NCBI GenBank assembly: GCA_020086605.1
Contig: JACBWW010000004.1
Coordinates: forward strand, 7,883,382-7,947,381
DNA length: 64,000 bases
Source: Lanius collurio
Lineage: Eukaryota; Chordata; Aves; Passeriformes; Laniidae
Direction: 5' to 3'
The notes under the pieces are model-generated. The model searched no databases. It had not been told where the DNA came from and saw only the letters and a program-made list of their open reading frames with translations. Below are positions 1-12,900 of this stretch, piece after piece. Position numbers and translations under genes: made by a program. Every line of letters begins with the position of its first letter. Position 1 is the stretch's first letter.

Positions 1-399
1 GCTGAACAAAAGCCACATGCCACCAACAACTAAACAAAGTGACTTCCTTAAAAGCATCATAACACATGCATAATTAGCTAATTAAGCTACAAAATAAATA
101 ATTATCCAGTGTAAGAGTAAGAGAAGAAAAGAGAAGAAGGGTTAAAAGGTTACACACAGACACATTTTCTTCCTCTGGAAAGATAACTAAATCTTTCCAC
201 CAGGAAGTCGCTTGTTCTATTTGTGATTTTCATTTAGGACTGCCTATTGAATGGTTGCTAATTACACATATCCACTGGAAATGGCAGTGGCTGTTAGCTG
301 TGATCTTTCTGGCTGATGAACAGTCTGCCTTGTCCACCCTCGCTGCAGATTTTTTTCTTCCTTGAGAAATTGCATAGGAGTGAATAAGAGCAAAGAGGT
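1..399. other. AT-rich stretch, no gene seen
   Basis: No open frame of note, splice-flanked exon or repeat can be supported here. The first 120 bases are very AT-rich with several TAATTA-like words, and the rest is ordinary unique-looking sequence that becomes GC-richer towards position 400. Confidence 0.5.
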
Positions 400-914
400 G
401 CCTGGCTGTGCCTCAGGAGGTGGCTGCTCAAGGCTCGCTCCTCCCCTACTTCCCTGGGTGGTCCTTGGCAGGTGACCCGGGGCTTAAATCAGGCAAGGAC
501 AGGGAGATCTTGAGTCCTGTGAGAGCACCTTTGCAGCCCCCACTCCCCTCCACCTCCCCAGTGTTTCTCGTGGTGGGATGAGGAGATCCCCCAGTGCCTC
601 TAGGTGTGGGCATGCCACCAAGTGTCTTAGTCCCAGGAAGCTCAGTGCCTAAATCCCGCCTGTCTGGCTGGGGATCTGCAGATGAGGTATTATTTTGTGT
701 GTGGTCCCCCTAGGGGCTCAGTCTGCTAGGTGACCTCAGAGTGTACACATCCACCAGAGGAGTGGTGCCACGAGTCCCACAGTGAACCCACAGCCTGGGA
801 ATGGGAGACTTTAGCGGGGTTTCCTGCTCTGCCTGAGAGCCTTTGAACCCTCCTCACTTAAAACAGGGGAAAGGGGGAGGTGCTCTCCCCATCTTTGCTG
901 TGGAAGCTGTTCCA
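400..914. repeat. GC-rich block, possible arm of an ancient interspersed repeat
   Basis: This block is clearly richer in G and C than the rest of the first 10 kb and runs straight into the palindromic element that follows. Words such as 'gtgcctaaatcc' (about 647-658) and 'ccctcctcacttaaa' (about 848-862) recall old interspersed repeats of turtles, crocodiles and birds. CpG dinucleotides are few, so it is not a CpG island. I infer, weakly, that it is the outer part of the same ancient element as 915-1223. The alternative is a unique GC-rich segment. No coding frame is supported. Confidence 0.3.
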
Positions 915-1223
915 CTTTGCATCAAATAATTGCAGATTCATTAGAAAGAGGTAGGGAGAAAGCAAGATCGAGCATGACTGGCAGTTTGGGGCCCTCACCT
1001 GGAAGGGAAGGGCGCAGACCCAGGCTACCATTCCTGTTCTAATAACTATTTAAGTATTTTATCCAATGGCTGTTTAATATAAATCACATAAACACATTGA
1101 AACGGGACTGGAGCCCAGGTCTTCTTCCTTCCAGGTGAGTGCCCTGACTAGTAGGATAAAGATTCATGCTCAGTTTTGCTTCCCCTCTTTGACTAAATGA
1201 ATCTTTAGATGTTTCTTGCAAAG
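915..1223. repeat. Long imperfect palindrome with tRNA-like SINE heads in both arms
   Basis: The left arm (about 915-1035) and the reverse complement of the right arm (about 1100-1223) share, in the same order, CTTTGCA, GATTCATT, AAAGAGG, AGCAAnnnnGAGCATGA, and CTCACCTGGAAGG. The last block is exact at 994-1006 and 1127-1139. Symmetry pairs outside and inside place the centre near 1067, so the arms are collinear over more than 100 bp. The inner part of each arm resembles the 5' head of a tRNA-derived SINE: an A-box-like GTCAGGGCACTCACCTGG, then a B-box-like region around 'gggctccagtccc'. The spacer (about 1036-1099) is AT-rich. The arrangement fits an ancient palindromic amniote repeat, or two SINE heads inserted in inverted orientation. 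No protein is encoded. Confidence 0.7.
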
Positions 1224-4200
1224 AATCCTTCTGATTTGGAAGGAGAGACTGAAGACTCCAACAACATCTTCAAAGTCAGGAGCAGCTGGCATGTAAAGAT
1301 CCTCCAAAGATGGCAGCATCTCCCAGCTGAAATGTGGGTACTGTGATCCTGCCTTGCACAGGAATGGCCAGCTGGGGAAACAAAATCATGTTGGGAATCC
1401 CTGCTGTCTCCCTCTTCCCTTCAAAAGAAGAGTGTCTAACTCTAGGGGAAGGGTTGACTTTGGCACATCAAGCCATGTAAAGCCCTGAAAAGGGTGAATC
1501 TCTGTTCCTAGCACTGCAGTTCCAGGTGGGGACATCATACGAAGGCTATGTCATGGGGTGAGTACCAAGAAATGCACCCTTAAGCCACCAGATGCTGCAG
1601 AGATGATTTTTCCTTGCACAAACACCCCTTCATCTCCTTGTGCCTCAATTTCTCATGAACATATTTCTCCCACTGTTCATACAGCTGTTTATTTAGAGTC
1701 TACCTCTCTTACAGTGAAGATGTACATCTTCCAGTAGTGCAAAGTGTTAATTTCAATCAATAATTTCTATGTATTTTCAAACCTGATAATAATAATTAGT
1801 AACAAAGAATTCTCTCCTCAAAGTAAAATTCCTAGAAATAGGACGTGTTTGGGCATTTTGTTTCAATACAGGGTAGTACTTAAGCTTGAGCTAGATTCAG
1901 TAAAAGAAGATCTGACCCTAAAGATTTGTTCCCTGAGCCATAATCACCAGCCTGAGGCTGCTAATCTAAATTATCTTCTTCCAGCACTTATTTTGATTTG
2001 GCCTAAATGAATTGACTCTATGGTAAATAGATGCATATGGAAACATAGGTTTCTCTTAATAAAATAGGGTACTAAAATATTATGGCAAAATGTTTGTCTG
2101 GGTAGTGAGATCATATGCTTTCCTAGATTCATTCACTTGAGTACTGAATGTTTTCTCAAATATCCCCTAGTGCATATCTGGCAAGATCTCAAAACAGTCT
2201 TAAAGCAAATTGTCTTTGGTCAATAAATACCAGAACAGAAGTGTCCTAGAGAAGAAGATTTATGATATGAGCAATACAAACACACCTATAAATCAGAACA
2301 GGAATGCTTTCAGGTAGCACAGTCGGCATTTATGCAAATGACAGTAAAGGCAGAAATACACATATAGGACTTTTAACCAATGACTTACTTTTCAGTATCT
2401 CACATCAACCAAATAAAAGCCCAGAATTTTCTTAGGAAATGAAACACATGATCTCAACTACCTCAACTAAATTGTTTTATCTGTAGATAATAATTTGCTT
2501 CTTCCTTTTTTTTCCCTGTGTTGGTGAATTGGATGCTTCAGATTTGTAATTAGAATATCAATAAGATTTCAAGGTATTGCAGTCTTAATTCATTACAAGT
2601 CTGCATTTTCTGAAGAGAAAACTAAACTATTGACATTGGCAGTAAATTGTCTGTTGCCCTCTTCATTTTCCTCCTGGTCTGCCTTAGCTCTCCCAATCTG
2701 GCAGGTAGATTTAGAGCAGGGCAGGCAGTGTGACCAGAAGGGGTGTGTGGGGGTAGGTGAGCAGCAGAGTCATTGCCAACAAAGGGAATTGGTGCTGTAA
2801 GGGAAACTAGGCAATGCACAAGGTGTGTAGTGATTGGGCTGACTGTGGTAAGCAACAAGGCACAAAAATGCCAAGCAGAGCCCAGCAGCCCATCAGGACA
2901 TGAGGGAGATCAAAGCAGGTGTGTATATTAATGCATGAGCCATATAGGCAAAGGGACCTGATAACTGCCTTTGCAGTTCCAGCATCTCTCACAATTCCCT
3001 AATTCTTGTGCTATCACCGTGTGATACATGGTTTTGAAGCAGAACATAGTCACATGGCAACCCTATATTTTACTCTTTGTGGGTAATTTTCTTGTCCTGT
3101 CAGAATTGAGTAACTTTGTTTTTGCTATCAATGTGTGGTCTAATGCATATATCATGTCAGTGCTGCACCAAGCTGACACACGCATTAGATGCACTGACAG
3201 TAAACAGGAAGTAATCCAAAGTTATTAGGCAGGAAAAATATAAAGAAGACTGTAAGCTCTTACACTGCAAAGCTATCAACAACTCCAAGATTTTTTTCTT
3301 GTTGCTTCTCAATGTTGAAGACTAGAAATATACCTATTAAAAAGCTTTGTTTTCAAAACCTGTAAAAGCAAAAACAGCTACAGATGCTCATGCTGAAAGA
3401 AGTAGGGCCTAGGTAAATTCTCACTTCACTGAAGCTGGAGTCAAAACACCCATTGTCTGTCCTAAATCTGTCCCTGAATAATGATTTTATTTTGGAAAAG
3501 TGTTAGAATCTCTTTTACTATCTCACTGCAACTTCACATTTGTCCTCTTTTGCAGGCCTCCACATTCTCCCTGACTGGTAACTTTTCATAGTTGGAAACA
3601 GTGCTGTACATCTAAAACTGGTTATAAAGTTACTGCTGTTTTATCCGTAATCAACAATTTCCCCCCCTCCTTTCGGACCACTATATAGCTGTACAATTTT
3701 AAACAATTGTCGCTGGAAGGTGCTCCAGCCCTGTAAATATCAAATTACCTGAAAATTTGTCTCTGTACCTTCTCCAGAATTAAGCAAATAGTCTTTAATT
3801 TGCCAAGACCCAGTCCTGGGAGGCATTTGTGAAAGCCATTGTGACAAGGTAAGGGTGGATAAGTCCTATGGCATTTGAAGGAAGAAAGATGAGAGGAGGA
3901 AAAGCAGTAATCTTCAGGCAAATAAAAGGTAGAAGATTTGGCTGTCCCTTTAGGCACTTTGGTGTGGCCTGTCACCAGCACGTCTTTCAAAGGGTAGTTT
4001 AAAGAAAAAAAATCGGAAATCTTTAGACTCTTATTCAGGAACACTAAAATTAAGAGAGATTATTGCCCTCCGGTTCTTTGAGGACAGAAAGATATTTTTA
4101 TAAGGAAAGACAGCTTTTAAATTTGACAACAACATTATTGAATGGTGCCAAATCTTGTACCATATTTTAGACAGGCTGGGAGGTTTTTGTAAAATAAATT

Positions 4201-5702
4201 CACTTTCTTGGAATCTCAGTACCTTAGTAATCAAGACAATAAAACAGTAAGACAGGAAAACAAAACAAAGTAAACAAACAGTTTAGAAATTAGGAAACAT
4301 GGGTCATTTTTTTTTTTCAAAGATCTAAATATCCATGTTCCCTTACATTACCTAGAATATCTTCCAAAATCATTATTATTGGAGCCAGATTTCCCTAGTC
4401 TGAAGTCCTGAGTTCTAGAAGTCCATTGGATGCTTATTAAAGACACATTTTTTACATTGAAAACGCTCCTTTTTGTGTGTAAGAAGGTGTGGGAGTACAT
4501 TTTGTACTTGTGTAGTTGAGATCTGGACTGAAAAATAGTCATGTGCTGCCAGCAATCCATGTGAGTTTGGTCAGATTTTAATCTCTTTGTACAGGGGCCA
4601 TGTTTTTTATCTGGTAGTGCCTACTTCACTTCACATGGTGAGGTAGGGTAATCAGATAGGGTATCTTTAATTTGTGATCTAATAAGTCTACTTGTAGGAC
4701 ATTTTCCATATTAGCAGCTTTTGCAAAAGACCCTTTTCCTCTCTGGAACCTCCAAAGCCTGTCTTTTATCATTCACACCATGTCTGCAAGAGAAGGTCAG
4801 GTGTAGACTATGGAAAACCATCTGAAGCCGGTAATGATGGTGGTGAATTTGAGGCAGTCTGGGCAGCAGCCCAGCCAAAAAACACAAGAAAATTAAATCA
4901 GAGTAAAACTTGTTTCCATATCAGCCTTGGGCAAAGCACATTGCCCGTGGCTGAGCTGCATAGCTGTCCCAAGAAGGATACCTTGCATGCTGCAGGATGC
5001 CTGAAGCACTTGTGGTAAAATATGGAGCAAGAACAAATTTTAGTACCCTATGGTACTAATGCTATGGTAGGATTCACAACTTACAGGTGAACTTGAGTGT
5101 TAATTTGAGAGTTGTGAATGGGTGTCCTCTTATCTGAAGTTCAGCCAAATCATCATGAGCTGGAAATTCCAGCGACTTTAAGTCCTCACAACATTCCTGC
5201 AGTGTTTTACCACAGTGGACTACTTCAAAAAACCTAAAAATACCCCAAACCCCTTCAAATCCCTCTGAACGCTGTTGGAAAAAAGGACTGAGTGAATAAC
5301 AATGCTTTGGGTTAATTTTGAGTTAAGGCATGGTATGATTCTCATTAAAGTTAGGTCTGGGCAAACTGGTTCAAGTAAATGTTCTTGTGTTTCCAGCTTT
5401 GCAAGCTCTTGCAAATACTTTAGCCTTTTTTTCTCCCTTTCCCCAAATTTAGTTAAAAAAAATAAAAAAGAAGGAAAAAAAGAGCTGTACCTCCTGGCTG
5501 GAGATACTTTCATGCCAACTTTCACCCTGGAGCAAATTTTTCATGCCTGAGTTATAAAAACCTCAGAGAAATAAGTGGTGATATGTTAGGTAAACATCAG
5601 AAGACCTTGAACTACAATTTTGCAAGGGGTGTTGTGAACCTTACAGGACAAAAGATTAATCAGACAAAAGCTTCTCTTCATAGCAGTTCATCTTAACAGG
5701 GC
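1224..5702. other. Unique AT-rich DNA, no gene supported
   Basis: Open frames here are all under about 105 codons, lie on both strands and show no domain, signal peptide or splice context. Small items seen are an octamer-like ATGCAAAT near 2333, a C run at about 3661 and an A-rich/pyrimidine-rich patch around 5430-5480. I see no repeat family or RNA gene that I can name. Confidence 0.5.
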
Positions 5703-5826
5703 TGTGGTGTCTTGTGGTGAGTAGCACACAGACACAGGAGACAGAACACCTCACTTCTGCTCATGTTTCAGCTTGCTAAGAGACCTTTAGCAAAATGCAG
5801 TATCTATGATACCCATTTTTGCAAAG
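5703..5826 (+). mobile_element. Probable MIR-like tRNA-derived SINE remnant
   Basis: The order of motifs follows the MIR type. First comes a head resembling 'tggtctagtggttagagcac' (here 'gtggtgagtagcacacag'). A 'caggagacagaacacct' segment follows, then 'agagacctttagcaaaatg', comparable to the MIR 'tgaccttgggcaagtc' box. A degraded 'catttttgcaaa' ends it. All boxes carry several changes, so this is an old, non-functional copy. The match is by eye to a remembered consensus and could be chance in parts. Confidence 0.45.
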
Positions 5827-8800
5827 ATCCTTGGATAAAAAATTCTGTGCAGTCTTTAAATATTGGCGTGCATTAGCATGTGGATTTGCTTTCCAGGCCC
5901 ATTCCCTTTTCAGACTTTTATACTGTGGAATTAATTACTCGCAAAAGCATAAAATATTTTTGGTTTTTCTATGTGCTCCTCCTCCTCTCTGCCTTTCTTA
6001 GCTCTTATAAACTTTCTAAAAATATGCTGAGAGTGTAAGTCATCCTGGGTATAATTCCAGAGATGAAGCTACTTAGGAAGAAATCATATAGAGACACAAG
6101 GTGAGTTCTGGATTTTCTGAGTGCAGTAATAGTAAGGAATTTTGGAAAGGATTTCTTTCTCACTCGGTTCCTACATTTTTTGTCACTGATTCCTGAAGCA
6201 GAGACACAGTGGCTAATGCAGATAGCATCTGCTATATATCCAGAACATCAACTGCTATGGTTATGTTTAGAAAAACTTATCAGAAACACAGTGTTTTAAT
6301 CTCTAATAATGTCTATGGAAAATCAAGAACACAGAAGACCTTTGTAAATTGACATTAATAGTGTTTGTACAGCTACAGTTCTTTTCCAGGGGACTGGAAT
6401 ATTGAATATTGCATAAAGATACTATACAAAAGAGAAGGTGAATGAAAACGCTTAACCTGTAAGGACCTTTTCTTCTTTTCTTCTCCTTTCCTTCTGTTTA
6501 TAGACTGTCACATCTGTTTAAATGTTGCAGGGAAACTGAACATCCTTTTTGAACATCCTTTTTTTTTTTTTTTTCTTTTTTTTTTCTGGTAAGAAAACAA
6601 ACCTGAGGAATTAAGTCTCTTGGCCTTGGCTATTATTTGGCTCATATTTTATAAAATGGTCCTTTTATACACCCACTTGAACAACTGATGTGCTCATTTA
6701 GAAGGGTGTAGGAGAGATTCACCCTGAAGAGAAAGGAGAAGAGAGATGAACCCACATCTGCTTTGTCTCATTCACAACTATTAAGCATAGTAATGGGGGC
6801 TGATTTATTGTAAACATCAGTTTGCAGTTTATTAATGCTAAATTAAATTACTTTTATTTCCTTTGCTTATTTTTCACTCCACAGAGACAAATGCAGCTAG
6901 ATGATTCATTGATTTGCATTGATACTTTATAACAAAAATGAATAAAATTTCATAGATTAAATAAACTATGTTTAACGTCATTCAGAACACAAAGAAGAAG
7001 ACAAAATAAAAGTACACTCAGTTAAGTAAACTAATTAACCATTTTCTGGCTATACTTAAATAATGAGCCATCTTTTACATTAAACAATTGGCTTTTCTCT
7101 AATTAACCAGAGCACTCAGAATGTTCTTGGTGTGTGGGTTAACCACCATGTTTTTCACTTCCTTACTCCTTGCACACCATTTTAGTTTTTCTCATTGAGG
7201 CAATTTGAACAGATATATGTATATATTTTATGATTAATTGACTGTTTCTCTTGCTAAAACACAAGTTCACAGCACTAAAAATATTTCCTATTTTTAGCAA
7301 TGGGTTTAGAGATAAGAAGCATTGGAATATTACTATTAATTCCAATCAAGTCCATCATGTTTTAGCAGCATGATGAAGTGCAGTAAGATGAAATAATTGA
7401 GAAAATTAAGCAGTATTTGAAGATTGATGCAACTTTGGTAACATTTAGAATTTGGTGGGGGTTTTTTTGGGATAATTACTCCTTTACTTTATACTGTAGT
7501 TTTCAAAGGAAATGTTCAAGTATGTTCAAGTATGGTAATATAACCTCTCCTGTGATCTAGATAAGTGGAGGTTGATGAGGGCAAGGGGGTAGTGCCAGCA
7601 GCTTAGAACTTGATTAACATCAGAGCCAGGTGAAATCCTAACCTCACATTTTTCAAGTTTCTTTGTAAATCTGGAACCTCATGTTCATGATATGGCAAAG
7701 GGATAGGCAGAAGACATTCCCATATTCTTCTTATGTGTCTTAACTGAGATAATTATTTTATTATATTTTCAAGTTGAAGCTTATTCAAACTTACTTCCTT
7801 GTCTGTTATTTTTGCCCCAGCCTAATTGTAATTTGGAGTTGTTCGAGCGACAGTCTGAATGGAATCAAATAAACTTTATAGTTATTTTCAGTCACAGATC
7901 TACCAAGCGTTTTTGAGTTCATGAACAACATCTTCTGTCATTAGCCATTAAGGATTTTAGCTGATTAAGCCAGGACATTTCTTCTAATCACAGATTTCTT
8001 TCATATTGCCTCTTGTTGACTAGATTGAGGTTTGTAAATGTTGCTAATCCAATGAACACTGGCAGTTCTCAATTTCTGACATTTCCATAGCTCTTTCTCC
8101 AACTTCTGTGACATTTTGATGTCTGAAATGCTATCCTGTCAACATTTTAAAATCAACACCCGATGTCAACGTAATTCAAATTCACTGCCTTCACTGGGCT
8201 TCCATCAGGGTTGGAGTTGGCCCATGAACTTAAACAAAGGCTTGTATTAATATATTCTTAAGAACTAATTTCAATTATATGTTGCAGTACCAGGCAGTAT
8301 TATGTGGCTGCCTTTGCATGAATAGAAGGATGACATAAAACCCATAGCTGTTCAACTTTTGTAGTTATTCTGAAATTCTTGAAAAGTGCATAAATTGGAG
8401 AAGTTATTCAGAAGCAAATATATTACTTAGAAATATTTTTTGTTGTGTTCCAGCTGATTGCATACTGTACTTGTGGCACAAAAATTTCAGTAGGTTTTAA
8501 TGCACCCATTGAATACAAGGATGAATTCTTCCCTTCCTCATGAAGTGCCAAGATCCAATTTTGCACAAAAACGTTGATACAGCACCTCATGGTTCATTCA
8601 CTAGTTGTTCTTCTGCATAAGACATTAGTTCCTTCCACCACAGTCTGAGACAAAAGGTACAGCTATGATATCTAGCCATGGGAGATCAATAAAGCACACT
8701 TTATATTAACAATAAACACCTCTCATTCTTTTCTCTACTCTTCTATTATTTTATTGTTAACATAAATTATACTTGAACAAAAGCCTGATATCAAAAGGCT

Positions 8801-9469
8801 TTCTTTTTGGGTATCTGACAGAAGCCATTCACAGCATTCTCCACAAATGGAGTTTTGCATCTCTTTCATGCATTGTGCTGTAATGGACCAAAAGACCAAC
8901 CAAGACCTTTGTCAGAGGAAGTGTGTTATAGGTGTAAATTAATGGAATATATTGACAATACCTGCTATTTCTGCCCATTTAATTCAGAGATTCTAAAAAA
9001 AAACATTCACTTTGGGTCAGTCTATGGTTCATCCAACAGAGTGTCCTTTCCCAAATGGTATCTGTAAGTGCAAGTGCAAGGACATACCAGGAAATGACAT
9101 GGTAAACAGATATGATCTTCCCTGTCATTCTCCTCAAACATCCTTTCATGTTCTGTTAACAGGAATTCCTGAGCCTGATTTTATTTGTATGTTTAGCAAC
9201 CTACAGGACTTTTTTCTACCTCTGGAACCCATCTAAATATTCCTTATCCTTTTCTTCAGGCAAAGAGACCCACTGGGCTGCTATTTGCTCCATGAACACC
9301 TCCTTTTGTGTGTTTAGAGTCTGCTTTCTTTCAAGGTCCTTAGTACTTGAGATGGAGGATAATGACAGATATCTGGGCCTTACACAAACTCTTCAGGCCA
9401 CTTGGGATTTTGTAGACCAGGTAGGATAGTCCTCATCTCCTCAGTCATTCCTGTAAGAGAAACTATTCC
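5827..9469. other. Unique AT-rich DNA with clustered homeodomain-type cores, no gene supported
   Basis: No exon or RNA gene can be supported. A T16-C-T10 tract lies at 6559-6585, just after the short duplication 'gaacatccttttt' (about 6538-6561). The interval 6780-7110 is dense in ATTA cores and holds two identical CTAATTAACC words (7031-7040 and 7099-7108). A 10-base tandem duplication ATGTTCAAGT sits at 7512-7531. The left margin of the old CR1 remnant to the right is unclear and may reach into 9440-9469. Confidence 0.5.
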
Positions 9470-9965
9470 ATGCTGAGATCCTTCAGATGTATATCTGAAA
9501 CTTTTCCCATTATAACATTTAATTTTTACTAGATGGGAGCTGAACCCTTTATAGTCATCAAGTGGCTAATGTGGATTTCTACTGTGGTTTGATGAGGTTT
9601 TCTTTTGTCTTCTCCACTCTTTTCTTAAGGATTCTGAACACTTCATTTACTTTTGTGATGACTACTGACTTGATGTTTTCATGGAAGTGCCTTTAATATT
9701 TAAAAGATCAACTTTCTCCACTGAGTAGTAATAGTGTGAATGTAAGACAAGTTTTCCCAGTGTGCATCCCTTTATATCTATCTACATATATCGCCTGAGC
9801 ATTTGCTCCATGTCATCCATGAATGTTGAGCAGTGCTTTTTTCTACAGAATTCCACAAGTGATCTTCATCCACTGCATGAAAAGGTAATTTATTCCTAAC
9901 TTCTGCTTCATACATGTTTCAATATGTAGTCCAGAACCTTTTGCTGGTTTACAGGCTACTGAAGA
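9470..9965 (-). mobile_element. Decayed CR1-type LINE fragment (reverse-transcriptase region)
   Basis: Read on the plus strand, this segment matches the reverse complement of old CR1/L3-type LINE sequence common in reptiles and birds. Landmarks in order are 'gagctgaaccc' (about 9539), 'gatgttttcatgg' (about 9672), 'aagatcaactttctcc' then 'gagtagtaatag' (about 9705-9733), and 'cagtgtgcatccctttatatctatc' in parts (about 9758-9785). Further on are 'catccatgaatgttgagcagtgc' in parts (about 9815-9837) and 'aattccacaagtgatc' (about 9849). In the sense direction the word near 9760-9790 corresponds to the 'KFNxDKxKVMH' end of the CR1 reverse transcriptase. The stretch that should carry the catalytic FADD motif appears deleted. 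It is full of substitutions and gaps and cannot be active. Confidence 0.68.
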
Positions 9966-12900
9966 TTCTAAGGCAAAGAAGTTTCTTATGCATAAACATA
10001 AATTTCCAGTGGGAGGTTAATTCATTTTGGAGGATTTGCAGTGGGTTTCTAAACTGAATAAATTCAAAATCATTTTGATAGGGAGCCTTTTGTAAATCTC
10101 AGTTGTTTTTGGCCTTGGCAGCTGCTAAATGACCAAAATGGTTTTAACAATCTCAACTCCTACATAGGCCCTTAAATAGACAGCAGATTTACAAAGATAC
10201 TCAGTTCTTTGTAATTTCTGATGATAGCATTCTGCACCAGTTTTCAAATAAGTGTAACATCCTTTAACAGTCCTTCATCTGTTTACTAATAAAATAAAAA
10301 GGGAATTATGTTTAAAGCCTGTTTGCTTCATGGATGTTAAAACATTGGAATTTTGCTCTTAATATGTGCGCAGACTCTAGTGTTTTAATTTATTTCAGTT
10401 CAATAAAATGTTTTTCAGACAGAAAAAAGGAATTCTAAAAATTACTTTGGGAGGTTCTTATTTATTTCAATAAGTTTTAAATTAAGGAGCCTCATTTCAC
10501 AGAGAGGATTGTCTTTGTGTCAGGGTTGTGTCTCTTTGGATCTCTATAAAATCCTTAGCAGTATCCTGAGTGCTTAGATAGTTGGGTTAATTATGGAGCG
10601 TAAGTAAACTAAGACTTTCTCAAATCATCCATTCTGCAAACTCAGGAAGGTATCTTGAAAGTAAAGCTGTTCTTTCCCATCTTCTCTCTTCTTACTACCC
10701 TCCTCCCTTAAGGGTGGTAAGGAGTTATGATATTACAGGTAATTAAAGTGATTATTTACAAAGAAAGGTATTACACTGGGCTCTAGATGCCACATCCCAG
10801 GAACATTTTGTGAATTTCTTGCTGCCAGTTTGTGAGATTTGCTTGTTGTTTAAGAGCTCATCTCAACTTGTTCTATATTCTTTTAATAAATAAATAAGAA
10901 AGCATTGGCCATTAGAAAAAAATTGCAATCGGAATTGGTTTGATATTTTTGCTGAGGAGGCAGGATGAGGCCTGGCTTGATCTTATTGTTCTCTGGCTCA
11001 TTTTACTGAATGACACTAATGTCTGAAATCACAGAAACTGGATGCATTTCTGAACAAAAAGGCAAATTGAACCATATAATCCAAATACTCAACAGATTGT
11101 GGAGTAATGGATAGGCCATGACTTCTTTGGGTTCCAGGATCTTTTGTTTAATTTTCTGATATTCTTAAGGCCTAAAAGATGACCCAGACCAGTCAGTTGC
11201 ATACATTTGCTAATTGATGCAGTAATGTTAACTTGTTTATGGTGTGATATTCTGATGCTGGAAGAATTGTGGAACAGAAATTCAGCATTAAGAATATAAG
11301 AGTGTTCTTCCTCCTTCTGCTTTTTCTGTTCTGGGTAAAACTATTTGGAATTCAACACCATGACTGCCAGACATGTTTGTCTCTAGGAATCCACAAAGAA
11401 AATAATGTGTTCCCTCTCATTGTCCTTCTCTTTTCTGTAACTCTCTAGATATCTTCCAAGGCAGAATATCACATTCATGTCTGCAGTTAGAGACCGTTAT
11501 TTCAGTGACATCATTTGATTTGTGTCCACCTAGACCAAGGCCCTCAGTTGACCAGAAGGCTCCAAACTGCATAGCCCACACTCCAATTGTGCAAAGGAAA
11601 TGCAAAAGATCCTGCAAAGCTATAGAAAAAAATTAAATTACATGTGCATGATGCTAAAATGACAGACATCAAGAAAAACAACGGTCTTTATAATCTACTT
11701 TGTGCTAGTACTATTTTAAATGTAAATGCACGTAAAGGAGTGCATTTTCAGAATGTGGAGGAATTCAACATTCTTCATTCAAGTTACATGAGATTTGCTT
11801 TGTCATGCACTTTAGAGAGTTGCTCAAATTGGTATCAACAGCAACCAGCTGCTGTGAACAGCAAAACTTTGCATACAGAAGTAGAGCTGGGGATGGGGGA
11901 GCAAGGTAGGAGCACGTTGAGCCCTTATAGCTGTGCCTGTGCTAGCCACTTCAGAGATCCCCTCTGAATCCACAGCACCATTGCTGCTCCAGCACTCATT
12001 TTTCATCTACTCTGAATCCACAGTTGTCAGTGCAGTCCTCAATATGTTCTGTTTAAATTCTCACCAAATCTCCATGGGTTCCTCTGTCTCTTCACACTGA
12101 GAGAGACAAGAGAGAGAGAGAGCAGCAAAGTGGTTAGAAATCTTCTGCCAAACACAGATGGTATCCTGATTGCTCTTTCAGCCTACCTGTGTCTGTCTGT
12201 GAAGCTGTGGATGTTGTGGACATGTGTGTGAAGAATTTCCAACACTCTCAGATCATTCACCCAAAGGAGAATTTCCATGTGAGTTTTAATATTCACCACA
12301 TTAGTCAGCCTTGAGAAACAAATATGGCTATTTAGGGTTTATCTCTGTAAAAGTGTGTCTGTGTGTGAATGTGCTTATAAGAAGAGAGAAGCAGAGGAGA
12401 AGAACAGGAAGACTCCAAAATTACACAGCAGTCTGCTTTTTAAAAGTACTGACAAACACGTTCGCTTGCAGAGTGTAGGCAGTCTGTGAAAAATCCCAAA
12501 ACCATGGGAAAAAAAAACCACACTGGCTTTAGCTCATGGTATCTCAGCATGCTCAGCTATTTGTCCCTCTTCTCCTCAGGATATGGGCACAGTGTGGGAG
12601 ACAATTGCATTATGGCAGTTTAACAAGTTAGTGCCTATCATCTGACTTCTTGTAATCAACTCTGCAAACTCTCTTCGGCTGTCCCATTTGTGAGATAAAA
12701 TGCATTAGCTTAAATTCACATACAGTAGATTTCCCTTCCAAGTGGGATTTCTAAATAGGTTTTGGCATACCTGGCAAAGCAAGCTGGTATCCTCTTCTCA
12801 GCACAGAACATATTCAGTGCAGCAGAGGAAAGGGAAAGCTTCCTCCTTGCAAGAAAATAAATCAACCTACCAACAATGCACTTAGCATTTGGAGGAAAAA

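Noticed and set aside
961..1180. True tRNA genes in the palindrome arms
   Set aside because: Only the promoter-like words remain. No cloverleaf with acceptor stem and anticodon loop can be formed.
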